DNA from: Forficula auricularia | Taxonomy: Eukaryota; Arthropoda; Insecta; Dermaptera; Forficulidae | NCBI GenBank assembly: GCA_024734495.1 | Contig: JALMQS010000187.1 | Span: 16,988,455-17,052,454 of the forward strand | Direction of reading: 5' to 3' | Length of the DNA: 64,000 nucleotides | Part shown: positions 55,496-64,000 of the stretch, one piece after another | Layout of the letters: every line of letters starts with the position of its first letter | Numbering within the stretch: the first letter of the stretch is position 1 | Position numbers and translations under genes: made by a program | The notes under the pieces: model-generated | The model's input: the letters and a program-made list of their open reading frames with translations, nothing else | Database searches by the model: none | What the model was told of the DNA's origin: nothing

Positions 55496-58400
55496 ATTTA
55501 AAAAAATATTTCACCAAGTACCAACACCAAATTCCTTAAAAACTTTTAAAATATATATTTAAATAATTAGAGACATTTATTGGCCCCCGAAATCTTTAAA
55601 ATGAAAAATTTTGAAAGAGGGGTGTAAGAAAAGGGGGAGGGATTAAAAGAAACAAATATTGAATTTCCTTTTCATTAAAGTAATGAATGAATGATCCAGT
55701 TGACTACTCTCGGACAAATTATATCCTCAACAAGAGAGAGATGGATGGTTAAGTTGTTATTTCATTGAGCCCCAGGTAGAGAAAGAGAAAGATAGATACT
55801 CCTCTGACTTGAATCAGACATTCTCTCACTCTTTTCACTCTTATTTTCTTGATTTTTTTTTATTGATACAACTATAACTCTAAATTAATACCTATTCATT
55901 GATCCTTATAAGGAATTCCAGTCATTATTTTTATAATAAATTGGTGTGCACAATTTGTTTTTTAGAAGACCAATATTATTAAATAAATAAGTAAATACAT
56001 ATAAGAAAAAATGTATTCAGATAATTTAAAAAATAAAATTACTAGTGCTTGTGAAATTTCAACTGTTGTCTTAAAATCTAAAAAATAAACCAATAAATAA
56101 ATGTAAGAATAAATGATATGAGGTCAACCGTGTTACCATACTCCAGCTCGCATATTTAATAAATTGATGTGGCCATCCACATGGCTTTACTTACCATTCA
56201 CCTTCTCTCGTATACACTGAAAAAACAATTTCTTTACAGTAAATATATTGATAGAGTTGAGCATTTTTAATGAGTTCTTATTTAATCCAAAGATATTTTA
56301 TTAATAATCAAGATTATCGAAATAATTCCAAATATGATCAAATTTGTAGGTATTTAATTCAAATTTACAGGGTGATTCACGGTCGATGCCACGTTAGACG
56401 TTTATGGAAAACGGAAGGCAGGGTTTTTCTAAAAATTTAGCACCTTACATTTTCTTACCTGTTCTATTGATCTAAAATATTTTTCAGCACTGCTACGTTT
56501 TGGCTTCCATCAAAAAGTCGTAGCAACTTTATTTTTTTTAATGGAATACCCCGTATATTATCACTTTTTTAGAACCGTCCTTTTATTAAAATACTTTTTT
56601 TTTTAATTGTCCTATACCTATCTCTATCGGTTTTGGAGATAAAAAATAATTTGTGTTAAATATGGTCCAAAACATGGCCCTAATTAAACTTAAATAAATT
56701 AGTGCTCTCCATTCATGAAAAGTTGATATTTTGGTGGTAGTTTAGACACACCCGAAGTATTTAATTTACGCCGAAAAATCGACTCCATATTATACAGGGC
56801 GTGCTAAGATTACTATTATTTCCGTTATTCATAAAAGGGGTCAAAAGTTCGTTTTTTCAAATGAGACTCCTTTTATATTACTCAATAAATTGAAAGACAA
56901 AGAAAAATGCTTTAAGATGATATTTCATGTCCTTATGTCTAAAATATCAAGTTTTCTTAATAAAGACGCTTTTTCGTGAAAAATTACTTTTTAATGAATT
57001 TAATTTTAACTAACCAAGGAAATATCAAGCTTATGACAATTTGTTGACTAGGTATTTATAAGAAACTTATAAAGAGTTTGTTGACGGTGTTCAAAAAAAT
57101 CTCCCAAAATGACCGCAAATATTGATTATTCAAACGAAGTTCTTATAGTACAAAATAAATAATTTCATCGGTATTTGCGATCATTTTGAGAGATTTTTTT
57201 CTTCAGTGTGGGAAAGTATTGTTTTGTTTGAGGAAAATTATTCCATTTAAATACCCAACTATTAAATTTAACTATTCCACTATTTTACTCAAATAACAAT
57301 ATTTTCATAATTTACTTATTATTATAGGTGCTTGGTTCAAATAGCGGCATCTTAACCATTAATATATCTATAGTTGCTCCTAAAATATGAGAATACTTAA
57401 AATACGTATATTATTTATTCATATTGAACAGAATCGATTTCGCCATAATTAACCACCATCTATTCATATCAAATATGAGTTCTTAACTATAAATATATCG
57501 TTTTTTAGTGTAGGTACCTACTTATTAAAATTAAATAAATTGACTTTGGAGATTTATAATTTTTGATTTTTTTTTTTTTTTTTTTAAATCTCTTTCTCAT
57601 TCCGGGTCTTTATCTATTTCTCGTTAAAGAGCATAACTGGAACAGATCAATCAAAGGATCTAAAGCTAATTGCTGTCACACCATTTTGGCACCCGAATGA
57701 ATATTCACATCTTTCGTTGTCATAATATATTTAAGCTTTTTAGGCTTCTTGGGTTTGAAAATTTGTATTTATCTCTCCCAGTCCAATCTCAGCCAGACCA
57801 TAGTTTTTCTAATAGACAAAAGTAGCGATAGGCATGTCTTCTTTTCAAGATATATAGAATCAATAATTGCATGTAATGTAAAAGCGAATTCACCCCTTCT
57901 GACGTCCATTGGCAGACATTCTTTGGGGAACAAAATCTATTTTCCCATAGGAGTAGTAGATTTCCTTCCCCATCAACTAGCGCCTCAGATTATCGCTAAT
58001 AAGCACTTACTTCACACAATATGAAATTTTGTTTTGATAATCTCAATGGTTTTTGAGCTTGAACCTTACACGCCTGGTTAGATCCCCGAAGGATGCGGAG
58101 GCGAAATGATGACGACGATTGTTGCATTTGTATATTTTTTGATACATATTATTTATTCTTTTCTCTCTTATATAGACGAGAGGTTCCGTTTTTGCTTGTA
58201 CGAAATAATTGATAAATTACTAAAATTTGCCTTGAAAAAAGTATAAACTTTTACTCCAATTTGAATTTAAATTCGCTATTCAATATTAAGATATTTATGG
58301 GCAAGTGAAAGTCAGGGTCGTTTCTGGGCTAGGTGACACTCTGGGACAAACTGGAATTTGCCGCCCCATATAAGTCAAATGCAAGGATACTGCAAAAAAA

Positions 58401-58619
58401 ATTGGCTGGCTTATTTTTCACAAGCAAAAAATAATTTGTTATTATGATATTTAAAGTAAAATCTGAGGTGTTAGTTAACGGGGAAGTAAATGTAGGTATT
58501 ATTTTTATGGTAAAATATATTTTTGTTTCCCTGATAATTTTCTGCCTATAGACATCAGGAAGGATAAATTCAATTGATTTTAAATTTAAGTAATTATTAA
58601 TTCTATTTGAGAGTTGAAT
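55496..58619. other. Long AT-rich stretch, no gene supported
   Basis: No repeat family of this window is evident apart from a T-run at about 57570-57586. Composition is somewhat more even at 57600-58130. The 91-codon frame at 57749-58024 has no recognised similarity and no splice or initiation context. CTTTAAGATGATATTTCATG and nearby text near 56900 look like ordinary intergenic DNA. Confidence 0.4.
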
Positions 58620-58624
58620 AGAAG

Positions 58625-58895
58625 GCAGTCCAGATATAAATAAAAAGGTGATTTCCAATAAAAGCAGATTTATTAGAAAGTTTTCTTTTTACAACTTTTG
58701 AACAAACGTTTCGGAAGATCTTCCCTGAAGAGGGAGAGAGGATCCTCCGAAACGTCGATTCAAAAGTTGTAAAAAGAAAACTTTCTAATAAATCTTCTTT
58801 TATTGGGAATCAACATTTTATTTATCCATGGACTGACTGCCCTCCATTTAATCTTAAATTGTAATATACTTATATCTATCAGTCAGTCTCCGAGA
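58625..58895. mobile_element. Foldback with hammerhead ribozyme-like core
   Basis: The arms (about 58635-58712 and 58760-58850) share GATTTATTAGAAAGTTTTCT, TTTTTACAACTTTTGAA and TTTCCAATAAAAG. It is followed by ATCAGTCAGTCTCCGAG, shared with 50665 and 61205. No coding region is present. Confidence 0.75.
58725..58756 (+). ncRNA. Hammerhead ribozyme-like core, best candidate
   Basis: CTGAAGA (58725-58731) directly followed by stem II GGG..CTCC (GGGAG / CTCC pairing with a short offset), GAAAC (58749-58753) and GTC (58754-58756). There is no extra base before stem II here. Beyond the cleavage site, CAAAAGTTGT pairs with ACAACTTTTG at 58691-58700, giving an extended helix I broken by an internal loop. 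Helix III is only 2 bp, so cleavage might need a dimer. Confidence 0.55.
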
Positions 58896-59176
58896 AGACA
58901 TTCTATGTAAAGACTCCACGAAAAAAACGGGTTAACTCACATTTTGTAAATTTTTCAGATCAAATTTAAAATATTAGTATTAAAAAAAAATAAAAAAAAA
59001 AAAATAACTTAAAACATCTCAATCACAAGAATCAGGAATATAATTATAATTCCAAATTTATATCTTATAAACCAAATACATTTAAAAAAAAAATAACAAC
59101 TAAAGGTTAAATTATGAAAATAGGCAAGAACTGGGTATGTTTTTTCTGTTAAAAATAAAAAACTTACGGCGTTATT
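58896..59176. other. AT-rich spacer
   Basis: A-rich low complexity near 58980-59005. No gene. Confidence 0.4.
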
Positions 59177-60540
59177 TTTAACCGACTTTGAAAAAAGGAG
59201 GAGATTATCAATTCAACGGAATATCTGTTGTTTTTTGTGTTTGAACATTTATTTCTCTTTACCATGTTGACCGATTTGGATGATTTTTTTTGCATTGGGT
59301 TCAGTCTTGTACCCGATTGGTCCCGTTTTTTTTTCATTGGTATTGGACCTTTTTTATTATGTATGTTTACGCACAACTTCTTTGTTTATGGACCGATTTT
59401 GATTATTCTTTTTTTATTGGAAAGGGAATACCTTAGTGGTGGTCCTATATTAATTTGGTCAAGTTCTGATGATATGATCAATTACAAAATAACGGAAATC
59501 TCCAATTCTTATGTGCAAATAATCGAAATTATAATAAATAAAATCTTTTATAAAATTTTTTTAAAAACTTTCATTTTAAAACCCGCTAACGTTTCGAGAT
59601 AATTTCTCTATTAAAGAATTGAATTTTATTATCAATTTCAGAGAAAATTGGGGGGATGGAAGATTGAATTCAATACAATCGATTTGATTGGGGAATAATG
59701 GAATTAAAATAATTATCGGAAAAGAGGTTTTTTTATCTAATTAGATTTTTCCTCTTATTAAAAACAAGGACTAAAGATAAATAAGGACACTCGATGGTGG
59801 AGAAGTTATCTCCGGAATCGAAGCAAAATACAATGTATACATTATTAATGTAAAATAATTGGTTTAATAAATTTATTATCAATTTCAGATTCCTTCGCCC
59901 GAATCTTCCTCTTACGAGATGCATGCAAAGTATTATCATAAGTCACTACTATTCTTAATAGCACTAAATTGAGAAAAATAAAAATAATTTTTAGAAAAAA
60001 AAAAACCGAGACTTCAAAAAAATTAAATTCAACAAATAAAATAATAAGAACTCAAAAATAAAATAAAATGCACTAAAAGGTATAAAATAATTATCTTATT
60101 TAGTTACACGTAAACGATGAAATATTTACATGAAATCACTTTTTGAAGTTGGTGCCAAATAAACTATAAAGGCGAGCTTAAGCGATGTTATCTTCATTAC
60201 CCGCCAAAAGTACTAAGTAAAATCCGTAGAGTGGGATTCATAAAATGTATATGTTTGACACCGACTTCAAAAAGTGATTTCATGTAACAATTTCATCGTT
60301 TTGTTGTAACTAAATTAGATAATAATTATTTTATACCTTTTAGTGCATTTTATTTTATTTTTGAGTTCTTATTATTTTAGTTGTTGCATTTAATTTTTTT
60401 GAAGTCGGTTATTTTTTCTAAGAATTATAAAGTAATTTATACTCTGTTCTTTCTGTAGAGTCTTCATATTTTATATTAATTCTATATATAGTATATTGAA
60501 ACGATGTTCACTCCTGTCGTAATTTTCGCCAATATATATC

Positions 60541-60791
60541 CAGAGGTGCCCACAAGGGGAAGAGGTGGGGTTAAGACATTGAAATTTCTGGGGGGAGGGG
60601 TTTAAATTTATTGCAAATTTATCATTATAGGCTAAAAATAAAAACGGTCAAGTCAATAATTTCAATAAAAGCTAATAAAAACCTCTTCTAATTCTGTAGA
60701 AGTGAATAAAATAAAATGTACAAGAAGGTGGGGCGGCGGGGGGGGGGGGGGGGGTGCTATTCATGAAACTAAAAGGCGATGGGCACCCCTG
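60541..60791. mobile_element. Small hAT-like MITE
   Basis: The left end CAGAGGTGCCCACAAGG and the right end (complement CAGGGGTGCCCATCGCC) form terminal inverted repeats of hAT type. A G-run of about 17 lies at 60738-60754. The 8-bp flanks do not clearly match. Confidence 0.6.
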
Positions 60792-61069
60792 ATGTATCAT
60801 ATATTCGAATTCCTAAACGAGATAAATATACTTTATTTATAAATAATATATATGAAAATATTATCAGAGTATTAAATCAATAATCAATAATTACTCAATA
60901 TATTCAGGTAATATCAACATGTAGTTATGTTTCGGCTTAAATAAAATTAATTTCTGATTTGTTGAGCCTCTGCACTCCCAGGTCGCAACGGTCTTGGATA
61001 AAGTGGGTGAAAATGAAAATCGATAATTTGGATTATTAATAAAGGAGAGGTTTAAATAATTTAGAACAA

Positions 61070-61225
61070 TTAAATCTCAGGATTGGATGGAAGGCCGTCA
61101 AAAAATAAATAAGGCATTATTTCCAATGAATAATTGATTATTGGAAATCATCTCTTATTTATTTCTGGACTGTCTTTCATCCAATCCTGAGATATATAAT
61201 ATCTATCAGCCCGTCTCCAAGTAAA
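61070..61225. repeat. Small foldback related to the 58.6-kb element
   Basis: ATCTCAGGATTGGATGGAAG and its complement CATCCAATCCTGAGAT bound a hairpin with AATAAATAAG and AATGAATAATTGATTATTGG. It is followed by ATCAGCCCGTCTCCAAG, as in the ribozyme-bearing foldbacks, but no core boxes remain. Confidence 0.55.
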
Positions 61226-61612
61226 CCTTCTAACGAATTGATAATTTTTAGAAAAAAAAAACCGACTTCAAAAAAATTAAATGCAACAACTAAAATAATA
61301 AGAACTCAAAAATAAAATAAACTCCACTAAAAGGTGTAAAATAATTATCTAATTTAGTTACAACAAAACAATGAAATTGTTACATGAAATCACTTTTTGA
61401 AGTCGGTGCCAATCGTATACATTTTATGAATCGCACTCGACGGACTTAGTACGTTCGGCGGGTAAGCTCGCCTATATAGTTTGTTTTGCACTGACTTCAA
61501 ACAGTTATTTATCGTTTAGTTGTAACTAAATTAGATAATTATTTTATACCTTTTAGTGATTTTTATTTTATTTTTGAGTTCTTATTATTTTATTTGTTGC
61601 ATTCGATTTTTT

Positions 61613-61661
61613 NNNNNNNNNNNNNNNNNNNNNNNNNNNNNNNNNNNNNNNNNNNNNNNNN
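61613..61661. other. Assembly gap (49 N)
   Basis: The N-run begins in the second palindrome of family B copy 8, where ATTCGATTTTTT should continue into the GAAGTCGG part of the arm. The gap is probably a sequencing or assembly failure on the hairpin, so its true length is unknown. Confidence 0.95.
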
Positions 61662-62026
61662 TTATAAAGATTTTGTTATTATATTTCAAGGTATTTTTAT
61701 AGAATTGGAGATTTCTGATATTTTGTCATTGATCATATCATCAGAACTTGACCAAATTAATATGGTAATCCTAAGGTACCAGCTTTACAAAAAAAAATCA
61801 TCTAAATCGGTCCATAAACAAAGAAGTTATGCGTGAACATACATAACAAAAAAGGTCCAATACCAATTAAATTTATACGAGACCAATCGGGAACTCTACT
61901 GAACCCAATAAAAAAAAATCATCGAAATCGGTCGGCATGGTAGAGAGAAATAAATGTTCAAACACAAAAAAAAACAGATATTCCGTTGAATTGATAATCT
62001 CCTCCTTTTTTCAAAGTCGGTTAAAA

Positions 62027-62554
62027 ATAAGGGATGTTCCTCAATTGATTGTTTTGGATCCAGATGCTAACGAACTCCACCCAACGGATGTTAAGAGAGA
62101 GAGAGAGAGAGAGTATGTGTGTCAGTGGAGTTGGTCTGGAGAGGTCCAGGGCCGTCCGGTTGCCTAATCAGTCACGCAACCTCCGGGTCACCAATGATCT
62201 GCTCTCCTACTCCTTGAAAATTAGACAAATTCTTAGGGCTTTCCAAATCGCCCTCTCCCTCTCACGTAATAACACGAGCGAATTCTTTCATCGTATCACT
62301 CATTCACTCATAATCATAACTCACTATCGAAATACCACCCAGCATGAGTTTCCCATATAGAGGGGGAGACAAATCATTATCATATCCAATCGCGTAGCCA
62401 GAAATTCATGATGAATAGAAAGAAGATTCAGGGCTTGATTATGGAAGGGATATGAAAATTATATCAATCGAAAGACAACTTTTTTCTGATTAAAATTTAA
62501 TGTTAATTTTAAAATTAACATTAAATAGCTTAAATGAATCAAAAACTCAACAAG
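62027..62554. other. Higher-complexity stretch with (GA)n
   Basis: (GA)n at about 62092-62114. 62030-62370 has mixed composition and no clear relation to the repeats. Open frames here are short and without similarity. Confidence 0.35.
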
Positions 62555-63490
62555 TAGAAAGGCAGAGAGATATAATAGGTAATATGTTAAGTGAAGATAA
62601 ATTTTGTAAATCACAAATAAATGAATTTTGAATTTTAAAATTAATCAAAAGATTATTTATTTTATTATTTTCTTGAATTGCTTTAGTCACTCTATTAGGA
62701 TGAGAAGCCAAATCTATAACACTAATTCTTAAGGAAAGAGTGTTATAGCAAACACAGAGAGCTATAGATTGGATTGTTGTCAGCGTGACGCGTAATTGGT
62801 TCTTTAGGGTAGAAAGGCTGGTTGTGTCTAAGTACATATGTAGGATTATTTAAAGGAAAAAGAGACTTTAATTCTGGACAATGAATTTTTTTTTTTGTTT
62901 TTGGGGGGGGGGGGGCTTTTCGGCCTTTCTAGCCGCAGGCCAATTTACGATACTAATTATTTTATTTTTTTAAATTTGTCTCTACCCCCGGGGTCAGGTT
63001 TTAGCCGGATGCCTCGAGTCGGATTCGAACCCGGGTCCGCTTGGTTAGCAGGCTGTCATGCTAACCCCTAAGCCTACCCGACCCCCTGACAATGAATTCT
63101 GTTCGATATAATTTTGTAAGTTAATACATTGTCAGAAGCAACCATGGATGATAGAATTGTTGGTAGACTAAAGGTTTCACTAATTGCTGTATAATCTTGG
63201 TCGAATCTAGACATATAGGGCTGCCAGATAGATACGCAAGATGCCTCAACGCCTTATGCTCCAACTCTCTCAAGCTTTGCTATATTCATTTTCAAATTAG
63301 GTCTCCAAATGGTTGATACATACATCAATACGGATTTAACCAAGCTTATGTACAAGTGTTTAATACTAGTCGTGTTTGTGAAGAATTTAGTGTTGCGAAT
63401 GATGAATCCCCAAATCCGATTTGCCTTACCAACCACTTTGGTTATATGTTCGTGCAACGGTAATTTAGCGTCAAATGTCAACCCGAGGTG
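62555..63490 (-). pseudogene. Third LINE copy, RT C-terminus, split by a SINE
   Basis: The - strand frame 63481-63254 reads TFDAKLPLHEHITKVVGKA, then NTKFFTNTTSIKHLYISLV and SVLMYVSTIWRP. This is the C-terminal region after the RT core of a non-LTR element different from the first family. After a frameshift near 63255 it continues YLSGSPMSRFDQDYTAISE-like and ISNRIHC. The SINE at 62888-63087 interrupts there. The coding text resumes on the far side (LFPLNNPTYVLRHNQPFYP, then NTLSLRISVIDLASHPNR) with further breaks. Confidence 0.75.
62888..63087 (-). mobile_element. Complete tRNA-derived SINE with target duplication
   Basis: On the - strand: GGGTCGGGTAGGCTTAGGGG and TTAGCATGAC (A box region), GACCCGGGTTCGAATCCGAC (B box), a unique body, CGGAAAAGCC-type tail and a homopolymer end. 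It is flanked by perfect 11-bp direct repeats GACAATGAATT (62877-62887 and 63088-63098). The same tail occurs in the fragment at 20716. Confidence 0.92.
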
Positions 63491-64000
63491 TTGATTTAAA
63501 GTAAATGCGGGTTAGAAAGAAAAATTTTTGATGCCTAGAAATCGGTTGTTTCGTGATAAGTGGTGGAGAAGGGTTCCTTGCAAAGGTGGATGTGGCGGCA
63601 ACAGCACCCACGCCCACACACCCACGACCTTGGCCTGATTGGGGTCGCCTGGCTGGACTGACCTTAGCCACAACATACACGTCAAATAATCACCTCCTTT
63701 TTTTCATTTTCTCTTTCTTTCTTTTACGAGACGAATAATAACAGTGGGAGAGAGATTAATTAGAATGTTGAAACTCTCAAGTGGAGCCTTTGTTGGCCAG
63801 AGTGATCATTTACGAGATGTTTTTTTGGTTACACCACACATACCTAGATATTAATCAAGTATAAATTAAGTTTTTTACTAAATAAGTATAACATTTCAGT
63901 CTTTATTCTGAATTCCTACTTATATTAAGTATTGATACCTCGGTAGTACTTATGTATATAAGAATTCTGTAAAGCCATACGCTAAATAAATACACTTCGG
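63491..64000. other. End of window, no gene assigned
   Basis: 63545-63690 is GC-rich (GTGGATGTGGCGGCAACAGC, GGTCGCCTGGCTGGACTGAC) and carries C-rich text, with no recognised domain. The remainder is AT-rich. Confidence 0.35.

Larger units (their letters stand above)
59177..62026. mobile_element. Family B element, copy 8, complete at both ends
   Basis: The left terminus TTAACCGACTTTGAAAAAAG and its complement at the right end (61990-62026) are identical over at least 50 bp, extending through ATCAATTCAACGGAATATC. The outer arms are about 59177-59560 and 61670-62026. Inside are the 0.4-kb palindrome (60003-60415), a partial second palindrome (61258-61612, cut by a gap), a hAT-like insert (60541-60791) and the 240-bp segment shared with copy 7 (59640-59875). 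No transposase. Confidence 0.8.

Noticed and set aside
57749..58024. 91-codon frame with fairly even composition
   Set aside because: There is no recognisable family, no splice signals in context and no similar frame elsewhere. It could be an exon but nothing supports it.

Overview
The window is eukaryotic nuclear DNA from an animal, probably an arthropod (insect-like). It is about 70% A+T by eye, has spliced exons with GT/AG borders and AATAAA poly(A) signals, and is packed with transposon debris. No operons, Shine-Dalgarno sites, rRNA or intact tRNA genes were seen. The species cannot be named from this sequence. The foldback family starting AACCGACTTCAAAAAAGG resembles repeats I remember from Lepidoptera and other insects, which is unchecked.

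Only two host genes are well supported, both on the + strand. The first is the 3' end of adenylosuccinate lyase (ADSL, purine synthesis): a penultimate exon at 12292-12487 and the terminal exon at 33863-34111, separated by a 21.4-kb intron. The second lies inside that intron: an intronless, intact 331-codon casein kinase 1 gamma-like gene (30012-31007), which looks like a nested retrogene or strongly diverged paralogue. A GC-rich stretch at 51045-51340 ending in a good splice donor may be the first exon of another gene.

Most of the rest is repetitive, and the same families recur. (A) A roughly 0.6-1 kb element with ends resembling TTTACCATACAGGG and internal G-run repeats (4.7, 6.3, 19.2, 22.1, 34.5, 41.3, 43.1 and 54.1 kb). 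(B) A foldback element with AACCGACTTC termini and a 0.4-kb palindrome inside (10.5, 24.3-28.8, 31.3, 39.3 and 59.2-62.0 kb). (C) A 160-230 bp element with an 18-bp terminal repeat, TCRAGGGGTGAWCCGCGA, and 6-bp target duplications. (D) An element beginning TCAACTGGTGTGTTCACC (16.5 and 26.7 kb). (F) A direct-repeat family near 47-49 kb. There are also hAT-like MITEs with CAGGGGTGTCC ends, tRNA-derived SINEs, and several decayed non-LTR retrotransposons. Nested insertions are common, and several can be dissected to the base.

The most interesting signal is a set of short motifs scattered through otherwise different repeats. Each reads CTGANGA, a short base-paired stem, then GAAAY followed in the better copies by GTH. 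This is the layout of the hammerhead self-cleaving ribozyme known from Penelope-like retroelements. The stem II sequence differs between copies but stays paired (GGAGG/CCTCC, GGGT/ACCC, GAGC/GCTC, GAAGAC/GTCTTC), which is covariation visible within one window. Several copies sit at or near the centre of inverted repeats.

All boundaries of repeats are by eye and should be read as approximate unless a target-site duplication is given.
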